DNA from: Prado023 sp963714995
GTDB taxonomy: Bacteria; Actinomycetota; Actinomycetes; S36-B12; CAIYMF01
Assembly: GCA_963714995.1 (NCBI GenBank)
Contig: CAVQQP010000017.1
Coordinates: forward strand, 186,001-250,000
Direction of reading: 5' to 3'
DNA: 64,000 bases
Shown one piece after another: positions 17,491-27,417 of the stretch; position 1 is the first letter of the stretch; each line of letters opens with the position of its first letter. The notes beneath the pieces were generated by a model. That model worked only from the letters and a program-made list of their open reading frames with translations, searched no databases and was not told the origin of the DNA. The translations under genes were made by a program, and so were the position numbers.

Positions 17491-17531
17491 GGTAGTCGAT
17501 TCGGTCGATCTGATCGACCGAATCGACTACC
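17491..17531. repeat. Dispersed palindromic element, copy 2 (perfect 20-bp arms)
   Basis: Twenty bases starting GGTAGTCGATTCGGTCGATC are repeated exactly as their reverse complement after a single T. It lies between the divergent polA and thioesterase starts, about 43 bp from each, so it cannot be a terminator for either. Confidence 0.92.
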
Positions 17532-17575
17532 AACTCCCCCACCACCGCCCCGGCGGCCTTGGCTAGGCTGCGGTC

Positions 17576-18031
17576 ATGCCCACGCCCGAGTCCCCGTACA
17601 CCGCCCCGATCATGCCGACCAGCGAGTCGGAGCTGGCCGTGGTCGAGGCCCTGCGCCACCTCGGGCTCGGTGCCCTCCCCGACCACATGGGGATCGAGCT
17701 GCTCGAGGTCGGCGCCGAGCGCACGGTCGCGCGCATGCCCGTGGCCGGCAACACCCAGCCGTACGGGCTGCTGCACGGCGGGGCGTCGGCCGTCCTGGCC
17801 GAGTCGATCGGCTCGATCGCCTCCGCGCTGCACGCCGGACCCGACCGGATCGCCCTGGGCCTCGAGCTCAACTGCACGCACCACAAGGCGATGCGCGAGG
17901 GCTACGTGATCGGCACCGCCACGCCGCTCGTTCGCGGGCGCACCGTCGCGTCCTACGCGATCAGCATCACCGACGAGGGTGGGGCTCCGGTCTGCACCGC
18001 CCGGCTGACCTGCCTCCTGCGCGACCGGTGA
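17576..18031 (+). CDS. Hotdog-fold thioesterase (PaaI / YbdB-like)
   Basis: A 151-residue hotdog-fold acyl-CoA thioesterase. The family signature is visible in QPYGLLHGGASAVLAESIG, where the helix after HGG and the Glu provide the active site, and in ELNCTHHKAMREGYVIG. Such enzymes hydrolyse aryl- or acyl-CoA; the substrate is not predictable. The ATG at 17576 is used; another in-frame Met at residue 13 is possible. Its divergent position next to polA is common in actinobacteria. It is followed 28 bp later by the DUF554 gene, probably co-transcribed. Confidence 0.88.
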   Translation: MPTPESPYTAPIMPTSESELAVVEALRHLGLGALPDHMGIELLEVGAERTVARMPVAGNTQPYGLLHGGASAVLAESIGSIASALHAGPDRIALGLELNCTHHKAMREGYVIGTATPLVRGRTVASYAISITDEGGAPVCTARLTCLLRDR

Positions 18032-18059
18032 GCACACCGGGGGCTGGCCAGGTCCGCCC

Positions 18060-18873
18060 ATGATCGGACTCGGCACCCTGATCAACGTGGTCGCGATCCT
18101 CATCGGATCGGCGATCGGCGTGGCCCTCGGCCACCGGCTCCCCCAGCGCACGCGCGATGTGGTGACCGACGGACTGGGCCTGATCACGCTCCTGGTCGCC
18201 GCCCTCTCGGCTGCCGCGCTCCTGGACCCTGCGGTCGCCGAATCCGTGGGTGCGGCGGGCGTCCTGATCGTGCTGGGCTCGCTGCTGATCGGCGGCATCC
18301 TCGGCTCCCTGGCACGCATCGAGGATCGGCTGGAGGGGTTGGGCGAGACGATCCGTCGCCGCCTGGCCGGCCGCGCACGCGTCGAGGCCACCGCAGGCGG
18401 CATCGACGTGGAGGTCGACGGGGCGCTGGCCGACCCGGAGCCCGGGGACTCGGACACCCCTGCCGAGCACGTTCATCGAGGGGTTCGTCACCGCGTCGCT
18501 GGTGTTCTGCGTCGGCCCGCTGGCCATCCTCGGCTCGCTGTCCGACGGGCTGGGGCTCGGGATCGACCAGCTGGCGCTGAAGTCGATCATGGACGGGTTC
18601 GCGTCGATCGCCTTCGCCGCCAGCCTCGGATGGGGCGTTGCGGCCAGCGCCCTCGTCGTCGGGGTCTACCAGGGGACGCTCACGCTGCTCGGCTGGGCCC
18701 TCGGCTCGGTGCTGGACACCGCCCAGATCGCCGTGCTCACCGCCACCGGTGGGCTGCTGCTGGTCGGCATCGCCCTGCGGCTGCTGCGGATCCGGCACAT
18801 CCCCGTCGGGGACATGCTCCCCGCCCTGCTCGTCGCCCCGATCCTGACTGCCCTCGTCGCCGCGCTGCGCTGA
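18060..18873 (+). CDS. DUF554 family membrane protein (frame shifted near 18465)
   Basis: A seven- to eight-helix membrane protein of the DUF554 (YdfK) family. It begins MIGLGTLINVVAILIGSAIG, the family's hallmark N-terminus, and the second half contains STFIEGFVTASLVFCVGP and SIMDGFASIAFAASLG. The halves are in different frames; removing one base near 18465 joins them, and the length 814 nt is 3n+1. An acidic hydrophilic loop of about 40 residues in the middle is longer than usual. Function is unknown. Confidence 0.85.
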
Positions 18874-18934
18874 GACCCACACCGGGTCGGTCGGCCGTCG
18901 GCGGGTGGCCGCGTGCCCCCGACCTCGGGAGGCG

Positions 18935-19636
18935 TCAGCCCCCGAGGTACGCCTCGATGATGGAGGCGTCGCCGAGCAACTCCTTGCCCGTCCCGGTCTT
19001 GACGATCTTGCCCGTCTCCATCACGTAGGCCCTGTGGGCGACGGTGAGTGCCTGCACGGCGTTCTGCTCCACGAGGAGGATCGTGGTGCCCTGCTCGTTG
19101 ATCTCCCGGATGATCCGGAAGATCAACTGGATGATCTGCGGGGCCAACCCCATGGACGGCTCGTCGAGCAGCAGCAGCCGCGGCCGGGCCATGAGCGCCC
19201 GGCCGATGGCCAACATCTGCTGCTCGCCCCCGGAGAGGGTTCCACCAGCCTGGTTGCGCCGCTCCTCCAGCCGCGGGAACAAGGTGAACACGCGCTCGAG
19301 GTCGTGCGGATCCGGCTTGCCCCGCGAATAGGCGCCCATCGAGAGGTTCTCCCCGACGGTCATCCCCGGGAAGATCCCCCGCCCCTCGGGTGCCTGTGAG
19401 ATCCCGAGGCGGACCCGCTTGTGCCCCGGCATGTCGACGATCTCGGCACCGTCGAACGTCACCGACCCGGCGCTGACCCGGCGCAACCCCGACAGCGTCT
19501 TGAGCAGGGTGGTCTTCCCGGCACCGTTGGCGCCGACCAGCGTGACGACCTCGCCCTGGTCCACGTTGAGCGACACCCCGTGCAGCGCAGAGATCTTTCC
19601 GTAGGCCACCGCCAGGTCCTTGACCTCAAGGAGCAT
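18935..19636 (-). CDS. livF: Branched-chain amino acid ABC transporter ATP-binding protein LivF
   Basis: A 233-residue ATPase with Walker A GANGAGKTT (about residues 35-43), Q-loop, the ABC signature LSGGEQQ and Walker B LLLLDEPSMGL. The short length and the end REINEQGTTILLVEQNA place it with LivF rather than LivG. It energises uptake of Leu/Ile/Val or related substrates with LivG. It is the last gene of livKHMGF and overlaps livG by 11 bp. Confidence 0.95.
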   Translation of the reverse strand: MLLEVKDLAVAYGKISALHGVSLNVDQGEVVTLVGANGAGKTTLLKTLSGLRRVSAGSVTFDGAEIVDMPGHKRVRLGISQAPEGRGIFPGMTVGENLSMGAYSRGKPDPHDLERVFTLFPRLEERRNQAGGTLSGGEQQMLAIGRALMARPRLLLLDEPSMGLAPQIIQLIFRIIREINEQGTTILLVEQNAVQALTVAHRAYVMETGKIVKTGTGKELLGDASIIEAYLGG

Positions 19637-20401
19637 CGGACACCTCCCCTAGGTAGGCCTTGATGACAGCGGGATCCTGCCGGACGTCCTGCGGAAGCCC
19701 GTCAGCGATCTTGATCCCGAAGTCGATGACGGCAAGTCGATCGCTGATCCCCATGACCAGACCCATGTCGTGCTCGATGAGCAGCACCGTGACCCCGGAG
19801 TCGCGGATCCGCCGGATCAGCTCCACGAGCCCGGACTTCTCCGAGGGGTTCATGCCTGCTGCCGGCTCGTCGAGCAGGAGCAGCTGGGGCGCGGTGCCCA
19901 GGGCACGGGCGATCTCGAGCCGTCGCTGGTCGCCGTAGGACAGGTACCGCGCCGCCATGCCGGACTTGTCGGCGACACCCACGAAGTCCAGGAGCTCGAG
20001 GGCCCGCGCGCGCCCCTGTCGCTCCTCGGATCGGAACCTGGGCAGGCCGAGGACGGCTCCCACCACGCTGGAGCGATGCCGGGCGTGGGTGGCCACGATC
20101 ACGTTGTCCAGGGCCGTCATGTTGTCGAAGAGCCGGATGTTCTGGAAGGTCCGGGCCAACCCTGCCCGTGTCACCTTGTGCGGCCGCAGGCCGTTCAGGC
20201 GCGTGCCGTCGAACGTGATGTCGCCCTCGGTCGGTGTGTAGACGCCGGTGACCATGTTGAACACCGTCGTCTTGCCCGCGCCGTTGGGCCCGATCAGGCC
20301 GAGGATCTCACCCGCGTCGACGTGCAGGTTCAGGGTGTCGACGGCGGTGAGGCCACCGAAGCGCATGGTCACCGATTCCAGGCTCAAGAGCCGCGAGCCG
20401 C

Positions 20402-20405
<4 letters not shown>
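19626..20405 (-). CDS. livG: Branched-chain amino acid ABC transporter ATP-binding protein LivG
   Basis: A 259-residue ATPase: Walker A GPNGAGKTT, the LivG-type FNMVTGVYTPTEGDI stretch, ARTFQNIRLF, signature LSYGDQRR (a Tyr-Gly-Asp variant common in LivG) and Walker B LLLLDEPAAGMNP, ending with a KAYLG tail. It pairs with LivF on the cytoplasmic face of LivHM. It overlaps livM by 4 bp (ATGA) and livF by 11 bp. Confidence 0.95.
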
Positions 20406-21526
<1,121 letters not shown>

Positions 21527-21530
<4 letters not shown>

Positions 21531-22471
21531 GCCCGCGCCTTCCCGAGTGACTCACCGAGGATGCCGGTGGGACGGAACATGAGCACCAGGACGAGCACCG
21601 AGAACGCGATGACGTCCTTCCACTGGGCGCCGAAGATGCTCGCGCCGTACTCCTCGATGAGGCCCAGCGTCAGGCCACCCAGGAGGGCGCCGCGGAGGTT
21701 GCCGATGCCACCGAGCACAGCCGCCGTGAAGGCCTTGATGCCCAGGACGAACCCGACGAAGTAGGTGGTCGCCTCGAAGAACGTGACGTAGAGCAGGCCG
21801 CCGATCCCCGCCATGGCCCCGCCGAGCAGGAAGGTGATCATGATGACCCGGTCGATGTCGACCCCCATGAGCGTGGCGTCGTCAGGGCTCTGGGCGGTCG
21901 CGCGGATGGCTCGGCCGAAGCGGGTGCCGTTGACCAGTCGGTCCAGGATGACCATCATCGCCAGGGCCCCGACGAAGACGAGCAGCTTGTCCGCGCGGAT
22001 CACGCCCTCGCCGATGCTGGCCAGGTTCGTCTTGACCATCACGCGGTCCACGATCACCACGTCGGGGAAGAACAGCGAGAACAGCTGCTGCAGGAACAGC
22101 GAGGCGCCGATGGCGCTGATCAGCGCCGCCAGCTGCGTGGAGCCCTTGCGCCGCAGCGGGCGGTAGGCGATCCGTTCGAGGATGACGGCCGATCCTCCAC
22201 TTGCTGCGGCCGCGACGATTCCCGCCAGGATCAGGAAGAGCAGCAGGCCGATGCCGGTGAGTGGGTTCTGGAGTGCGTAGGCGTTGATGACCGCAACCGT
22301 CGCGAACGTGCCGATCATGAAGATCTCGGAGTGCGCGAAGTTGATCAGCCGCAGGACGCCGTACACGAGGGTGTACCCGAGGGCCACCAGGGCGTAGATG
22401 CCGCCCTGGGTGAGGCCGTCGATGGTCGAGGCCCAGAACAGAGTGAAGAAGTCGCTCACACGGATACCCAC
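21527..22471 (-). CDS. livH: Branched-chain amino acid ABC transporter permease LivH
   Basis: A 314-residue permease with about eight helices; the LivH signatures GGIYALVALGYTLVYGVLRL and RAIRATAQSPDDATLMGVD (coupling helix) are clear. Start is the GTG at 22471 or the in-frame GTG at 22459; neither has a strong ribosome-binding site. It is separated from livK by a strong hairpin, so its expression is probably lower than that of the binding protein. Confidence 0.93.
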
Positions 22472-22480
22472 TCACTGTGG

Positions 22481-22520
22481 ACTGATGGGGGGAGCGCTTC
22501 GCTGCGCTCCCCCCATCAGT
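22481..22520 (-). terminator. Attenuating hairpin between livK and livH
   Basis: A perfect 17-bp stem (ACTGATGGGGGGAGCGC with its complement) and 6-nt loop occupy the gap between the livK stop (22540) and livH start (22471). Hairpins at this place typically protect or partly terminate the binding-protein message, so that it exceeds the permease message. This last point is inference. Confidence 0.88.
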
Positions 22521-22539
22521 GGGGACGGTCTATGCCAGG

Positions 22540-23727
22540 TCAGGCAGTGGCGTCGTCGGTCGTGCCGATCGGGGTGATCTTCCCGTCGACGATCTTGTAC
22601 ATCAGGACGGTGCCGCCCTTGATGTTGCCGTTCGCCTCGAACTCGATCTGCTTGGAGACCCCGGCGAAGTTGACGGCGCTCACGTAGGTGAGCAGGTCGG
22701 CAGACGTGGTCTTGCCCTCCTTGACACCGTTGATGAAGACGCTGGCAGCGTCGAAGCCCTCCGGCGAGTAGGTGCCCGGATCGACGTCGAACATGGCGGT
22801 GTAGTCGGTGAAGAAGGTGGCCGCCGCGCCTGTGGCAGCCTCGTTCACCAGGGCGCAGGTGCACGACAGGTACGAGCCATCGGCCGCGCCACCGGCGCCA
22901 TCGATGAAGGCCTGGTCGAGCGAGCCGTCGCCGGAGACGAACGGAGCGGTGACGCCGCCGTCCTTGAGCTGCTTGGCGAACGCACCCGACTGGGCGTAGT
23001 ACCCACCGTAGAAGACTGCATCCACGCCGGCGCCCTTGATCGCGCTGATGACCGAGGAGTAGTTGGGGATCTCGGTCCCGGTCGCGGCGACCGCCTCGCG
23101 GACGGCCACCTCGGCGCCACCGGAGGCGACGGCCGCAGCCAGCTCGTCAGCAAGTCCCTTGCCGTACTCGGAGGCATCGTCGATCACGGCCACCTTGGTC
23201 GCCGAGAGCCCCTTGAGGATGAAGTTGGCGACGCCCGGGCCCTGGAACCCGTCATCGGCCAGCACGCGGTGGAAGGTCGTCCACCCGTTCTCTGACAGCG
23301 CCACCCGCGTCGCCGACGCGGAGACGAACGGGATGCCGGCCTCTTCCCACGTGGCGCCCGTATCCGCGGTCTCCCCGGAGAAGGCCGGGCCGATGAGCCC
23401 GACGATGCCGTCGTCGATCGCCTTGGGTGCCAGGGCAGTGGCCTGCTTCGGATCGCCCTGCGAGTCGTAGTCGATCAGCTCGATCTTGGTGGCGGGGTTG
23501 GTGGCGTTGTACTGGTCGATCGCCAGGACCGCGCCGTTGCGGATGTTGATGCCCAGGGCCTTGTTGGGGCCGGTCAGGTCACCCATGAAGCCGAGCTTGA
23601 CGGTGGCGCCACCGCCTGCGGCAGCCCCATCCTCCTCGGCCGCTGAGTCGCTGCATCCGGCCGTGCCGAATGCGAACAGTGCAATGGCGGCCGCCGCGCT
23701 GGCGGCTCGCGTGAACTTACTCGACAA
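22540..23727 (-). CDS. livK: Branched-chain amino acid ABC transporter substrate-binding lipoprotein
   Basis: A 395-residue lipoprotein binding protein of the type I periplasmic-binding fold. The signal peptide ends in lipobox TAGC followed by SDSAAEEDG and a Gly/Ala linker; KLGFMGDLTGPNKALG and VGLIGPAFSGE are typical of LivK-like proteins. I chose the TTG at 23727 because GGAGG lies five nucleotides upstream; an ATG near 23766 would add about 13 residues ahead of the signal peptide. It is the first gene of the liv operon, preceded by a 200-bp leader with two inverted repeats. The ligand may be branched-chain or other amino acids or amides. Confidence 0.93.
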   Translation of the reverse strand: MSSKFTRAASAAAAIALFAFGTAGCSDSAAEEDGAAAGGGATVKLGFMGDLTGPNKALGINIRNGAVLAIDQYNATNPATKIELIDYDSQGDPKQATALAPKAIDDGIVGLIGPAFSGETADTGATWEEAGIPFVSASATRVALSENGWTTFHRVLADDGFQGPGVANFILKGLSATKVAVIDDASEYGKGLADELAAAVASGGAEVAVREAVAATGTEIPNYSSVISAIKGAGVDAVFYGGYYAQSGAFAKQLKDGGVTAPFVSGDGSLDQAFIDGAGGAADGSYLSCTCALVNEAATGAAATFFTDYTAMFDVDPGTYSPEGFDAASVFINGVKEGKTTSADLLTYVSAVNFAGVSKQIEFEANGNIKGGTVLMYKIVDGKITPIGTTDDATA

Positions 23728-23785
23728 CTTGTCCTCCTTCGACGGCGTCAGGACATGGGGGTCCATGACACCGAAAGCCTCTTGA

Positions 23786-23839
23786 CACGGGAAGTCTCCC
23801 GTGATGAGGCGCGAGCGTACTTGATCGGCGAGCAGTACG
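23786..23839 (-). promoter_or_regulatory. Inverted repeats in the livK leader
   Basis: Two inverted repeats lie upstream of livK: CACGGGAAGTCTCCCGTG at 23786-23803 (7-bp arms) and a GCGTACT / AGTACGC pair with a 12-nt spacer at about 23814-23839. They are candidates for operator or leader structures controlling the transporter. No known regulator site is recognised. Confidence 0.45.
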
Positions 23840-23934
23840 CGAACATCCCCTGTTAACACCATGTTTCGTGGCGTTTCACCCAAGGGTGGTCATGGGATTC
23901 CGGGGCCCCGGGGGTCCGTCCCGCTCGCGCGCAC

Positions 23935-24516
23935 TCAGGCGTTGGCGTCCGGCTCCTGGCCGAGGACACCCCGAGCCACCTCGGCCATGGGAACGCGCGC
24001 ATCCATGGCAGCCCGTTGCAGCCACGCGAAGGCAGCCTGCTCATCCCACCCGAACCGTGTCTGGAGCGCTGACTTCGCCCGCTCGATGACCTTTCGGGCC
24101 TCGAGTCGCTCCTCGAGGTCGGCCACTCCGGTGCGCAGGGTGCGCACCTCGGCGAATCGGGCTCGTGCGATCTCGATCGCGGGGCGCAGCTCGGCCAGGG
24201 TGAAGGGCTTGACGACGTAGCCCTGCACGCCTGCGGAGAGGGCCCGCTCCACGAGGTCCGACTGGCTGAACGCCGTGAGCAGCACGATCGGGGCGATGCA
24301 GTCCTCGGCCAGGGCTTCGGCGGCTGAGATCCCGTCGAGGACCGGCATCTTCACGTCCATCAGGACGAGGTCCGGGCGCAGCTCGCGGACCAGGCGCACA
24401 CCTGTCTCTCCGTCGCCGGCCTGCCCCACGACCTCGTATCCCGCCTCCGTGAGCATCTCGACGAGGTCGAGCCGGATCAGGGACTCATCCTCGACGACGA
24501 CCACGCGGGGGGACAC
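23935..24516 (-). CDS. pdtaR: ANTAR-domain response regulator (PdtaR-like)
   Basis: A 193-residue two-domain protein. The receiver domain has the acidic pocket VVVVEDES, the phospho-acceptor Asp in VLMDVKMP, the Thr/Ser in LLTAFS and the Lys in YVVKPF. The C-terminal ANTAR RNA-binding domain (about residues 125-185) has the consensus KVIERAKSALQTRFGWDEQAAFAWL. ANTAR proteins bind paired hexanucleotide hairpins in mRNA leaders to prevent termination. Placement near polA matches mycobacterial Rv1626. Start GTG at 24516. Its cognate histidine kinase is not in the window. Confidence 0.93.
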   Translation of the reverse strand: MSPRVVVVEDESLIRLDLVEMLTEAGYEVVGQAGDGETGVRLVRELRPDLVLMDVKMPVLDGISAAEALAEDCIAPIVLLTAFSQSDLVERALSAGVQGYVVKPFTLAELRPAIEIARARFAEVRTLRTGVADLEERLEARKVIERAKSALQTRFGWDEQAAFAWLQRAAMDARVPMAEVARGVLGQEPDANA

Positions 24517-24595
24517 GTGCGCAGCCTAGTTGGGCGGCTGAATCGGATCCGGCCTGCGGCCGCGGTCGATCCGGCTGGACTAGCATTGCGCGAGC

Positions 24596-24669
24596 GCCCC
24601 GGTATCCCAACCGGCAGAGGAAGCGGTCTCAAAAACCGTCCAGTGTGGGTTCGAATCCCACCCGGGGCA
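24596..24669 (+). tRNA. tRNA-Leu(CAA)-like, with an unusually short variable loop
   Basis: A complete 74-nt cloverleaf: acceptor stem GCCCCGG / CCGGGGC, discriminator A, D-arm with GG in the loop, anticodon stem GCGGT / ACCGT around the loop CTCAAAA giving anticodon CAA (24630-24632), and T-arm GTGGG TTCGAAT CCCAC. CCA is not encoded. CAA decodes UUG Leu, but the variable region is only five nucleotides (CCAGT), whereas normal bacterial tRNA-Leu has a long variable arm. It is convergent with nusB and near the ANTAR gene. Confidence 0.88.
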
Positions 24670-24702
24670 CGCCTGTGAGGGGCGGGCGCAGCGGGGCGAG
24701 GC

Positions 24703-25128
24703 TCAGACGGCCAGGCGGGGGCGCAGGTCGAGGATGCGGGCCAGGACCCCGTTGACGAACGCCGGCGACTCGTCGGTCGACAGCCCGCGCGCGAGGCTCA
24801 CGGCCTCGTCGATGACCACGGCGCCGGGCACGTCGTCGCACCAGAGCAGCTCGTAGACCCCGATCCGCAGGATGTTGCGGTCCACGGCGGGCATCCGGTC
24901 CAGCGCCCAGCCCGAGGAGTACGTGCTCAGCAGCTCGTCGATCCGGGACTGGTGTGCCACGACGCCCTCGACGAGCGTGGTCACGTACGGGTTGGGCGTC
25001 GGGTGCGACTGGGCCGCGCCCTCGGCCAGCGGCCGCTCCCCCAGCACGATCAGGGGCGACACCTGGCGCAGCTCAGCGGCGTACAGGATGTCGAGCGCGC
25101 GCTTGCGGGCCTTGCCACGTGCGGTCAC
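24703..25128 (-). CDS. nusB: Transcription antitermination factor NusB
   Basis: A 141-residue all-helical NusB. It starts TARGKARKRALDILYAAELR, the conserved basic N-terminus that binds BoxA RNA with NusE/S10, and contains VDRNILRIGVYELLW and INEAV-type helix VIDEAVSLA, then FVNGVLARI. It functions in rRNA antitermination. GTG start at 25128, only three nucleotides after the efp stop, so it is coupled with efp. Confidence 0.96.
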   Translation of the reverse strand: MTARGKARKRALDILYAAELRQVSPLIVLGERPLAEGAAQSHPTPNPYVTTLVEGVVAHQSRIDELLSTYSSGWALDRMPAVDRNILRIGVYELLWCDDVPGAVVIDEAVSLARGLSTDESPAFVNGVLARILDLRPRLAV

Positions 25129-25131
25129 GGG

Positions 25132-25693
25132 TCAGTTCACGCGGCCGAGGTACGAGCCGTCGCGGGTGTCGACCTTGACCTTCGTGCCCTGCTCGACGAA
25201 CAGCGGCACCTGGATCTCCGCGCCGGTCTCCAGCGTCGCCGGCTTGGTGCCGCCGGTGGAGCGGTCGCCCTGAAGGCCCGGGCTCGGTGTAGGTGATCTC
25301 GAGCTCGACGGAGGCGGGCAGCTCGACGTACAGCGGGACGCCCTCGTTGGTGGCGACCAGGGCGTTCTGGTTCTCGAGCAGGTACTTCTCCGCGTCGCCG
25401 ACGACGTCGCCGCTGATGTGCAGCTGGTCGTAGGACTGCAGGTCCATGAAGACGAAGTCGGTGCCGTCCTTGTACAGGTAGGTCATGTCGCGCTTGTCGA
25501 CGTTGGCCGTCTCGACCTTCAGGCCTGCGTTGAAGGTCTTGTCGACCACCTTGCCCGACAGCACGTTCTTGAGCTTGGTGCGCACGAACGCCGGGCCCTT
25601 GCCGGGCTTGACGTGCTGGAACTCGACCACGGTCCAGAGCTGGCCGTCGATGTTGAGCACGAGGCCGTTCTTGAGGTCGTTGGTCGTGGCCAT
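25132..25693 (-). CDS. efp: Elongation factor P (frame shifted near 25280)
   Basis: EF-P relieves ribosome stalling at polyproline motifs. The first 140 residues from the ATG at 25693 (MATTNDLKNGLVLNIDG) carry the KOW domain with the loop VKPGKGPAFVRTK, whose Lys is the modifiable position, and the OB domain. The last domain (DRSTGGTKPATLETGAEIQV, ending GRVN) is in the next frame. Removing one C near 25280 restores the gene; the length of 562 nt is 3n+1 and gives 186 residues, the standard size. Upstream lies aroQ and downstream nusB. Confidence 0.95.
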
Positions 25694-25794
25694 GGTTCTC
25701 CCAGGTAGGTGGTGACGGGGTTCGGGCGAGGCCCAAGGACCCCAAGGGTACCGGGTGGGGAGGCCTCCCCCGAATCCCCGGACGGGCGCGGGGG

Positions 25795-26244
25795 CTACTC
25801 GGCGGCTGCGGCGATCGCGTCGATGGCCAGGAGGTAGGACTGGACGCCGAATCCAGCGATGACGCCACTGGCCACCGCGGAGATCACCGACGTGTGGCGG
25901 AACTCCTCGCGGGCATGCGGGTTGCTGATGTGCACCTCGATCAGGGGTGCGGTGCGCATCGCCGCTGCATCGCGCAGGGCGTACGAGTAGTGCGTGAACG
26001 CGGCCGGGTTGAGGACGACCGGGATTGCCCCGTCGGCAGCCTCGTGCAGCCAGCCGATCAGCTCGGACTCGGAGTCGGTCTGGCGGACGTCGACCACGAT
26101 TCCGTGCGCGGCGCCCCGGTCGCGGCACAGGTCGGCGAGGTCCGCGAAGGTCGTCGATCCGTACACCTCGGGCTCGCGGCTGCCGAGCCGACCGAGGTTG
26201 GGACCGTTGAGGACCAGGACCTGACGCAGCTCGATGTCCGACAT
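25795..26244 (-). CDS. aroQ: 3-dehydroquinate dehydratase, type II
   Basis: A 149-residue type II dehydroquinase, third step of the shikimate pathway. Signatures: VLNGPNLGRLGSREPEVYG with the catalytic Tyr after the lid loop, VVLNPAAFTHYSYALRDA, and EVHISNPHAREEFRHTSV with the active-site His. It dodecamerises in known members. Upstream aroB is 80 bp away. Confidence 0.96.
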   Translation of the reverse strand: MSDIELRQVLVLNGPNLGRLGSREPEVYGSTTFADLADLCRDRGAAHGIVVDVRQTDSESELIGWLHEAADGAIPVVLNPAAFTHYSYALRDAAAMRTAPLIEVHISNPHAREEFRHTSVISAVASGVIAGFGVQSYLLAIDAIAAAAE

Positions 26245-26325
26245 GGCCGCGACTCTACGGGCGCGGTGCCAGCCGGCGCATGTCGGCCGGGTGGACGATC
26301 GGACTCGGGCGCGGTGGGCGGTCGT

Positions 26326-27417
26326 TCAGTCGGCGATCTGGCCGTAGGCGGCGAGCAGCATGGTGGGATCCGGGCCGTCGAGGAAGATGGGCGAGCCGAT
26401 CCCGTCGAGGATCACGAACCGCAGGCGACTGCCCCGGGCCTTCTTGTCGACCATCATCGCCTCGGACAGCGCCGGCCACGAGGAGCCGCCGTAGGAGACC
26501 GGCAACCCGATGGAGGTCAGGACCTCGCGGTGCAGGTCGACCTCCGCGTCGCCGATCCGACCCGCGAGGCAGGCCAGCTCGGCGGCGAACACCATGCCGA
26601 CCGACACCGCGGCGCCGTGCCGCCACCGGTAGCGCTCTGCGCGCTCGATGGCGTGGCCGAGCGTGTGGCCGTAGTTGAGGATCTCGCGACCGCCCAGCGC
26701 CCGGGACGTCTCGTGCAGGTCGCCGGCGACCACGTCGGCCTTCACCTGGATCGCCCTCTCGATGAGCTCACGCAGCACCGGGCTGGTCGGGTCCGTGGCC
26801 GCAGCCGGGTCGGCCCGGACCAGGTCGAGGATCGTGGTGTCGCGGATGAACCCGGCCTTGACCACCTCGGCCATCCCGGCGACGAGGTCGTTGCGGGGCA
26901 GGGTCTCCAGCGAGTTGAGGTCGCACAGGACGCCCGACGGCTCGTGGATCGCCCCGACGAGGTTCTTGCCCTCGGCGGTGTTGATCCCGGTCTTGCCGCC
27001 GACCGCCGCATCGACCATCGCCAGCAGGGTCGTCGGGACGTGCACCACGCGGACGCCGCGCAGCCACGTGGCGGCGACGAACCCGGCGAGGTCGGTGGTG
27101 GCTCCCCCACCGACGCTGAGGATCGCGTCCGACCGCGTGAACCCCGCCTGGCCCAGCACGCCCCAGCAGAAGGCGGCGACCTGTGCGGTCTTGGCGTCCT
27201 CGGCGTCGGGGGTCTCGAGCAGGATCGCGGCGTAGCCGGCAGCCAGGAGATCCTCGCGGACAGCCTCGGCCGATGTGCGCAGCGCAGCCGGGTGCACGAT
27301 GGCGACGCGCTGCACCTCGGGACCCAGCATCGCCGGCAGCTCGCCGAGCAGGCCGCGGCCGACGACGACGTCGTAGGGGCGCTGGGTGCGGACGGCGATG
27401 CGCGTGGCGTCGGTCAT
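26326..27417 (-). CDS. aroB: 3-dehydroquinate synthase
   Basis: A 363-residue NAD- and metal-dependent enzyme converting DAHP to 3-dehydroquinate. It carries the GGGATTDLAGFVAATWLRG motif, the VPTTLLAMVDAAVGGKTGIN stretch, and the metal ligands in MAEVVKAG, NYGHTLGHAIE and RHGAAVSVGM. Its ATG overlaps the aroK stop (ATGA). Confidence 0.97.
   Translation of the reverse strand: MTDATRIAVRTQRPYDVVVGRGLLGELPAMLGPEVQRVAIVHPAALRTSAEAVREDLLAAGYAAILLETPDAEDAKTAQVAAFCWGVLGQAGFTRSDAILSVGGGATTDLAGFVAATWLRGVRVVHVPTTLLAMVDAAVGGKTGINTAEGKNLVGAIHEPSGVLCDLNSLETLPRNDLVAGMAEVVKAGFIRDTTILDLVRADPAAATDPTSPVLRELIERAIQVKADVVAGDLHETSRALGGREILNYGHTLGHAIERAERYRWRHGAAVSVGMVFAAELACLAGRIGDAEVDLHREVLTSIGLPVSYGGSSWPALSEAMMVDKKARGSRLRFVILDGIGSPIFLDGPDPTMLLAAYGQIAD

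Noticed and set aside
24596..24669. tRNA-Leu as an attachment site for an integrated element
   Set aside because: No integrase, no repeated 3' tRNA fragment, and ordinary housekeeping genes on both sides.
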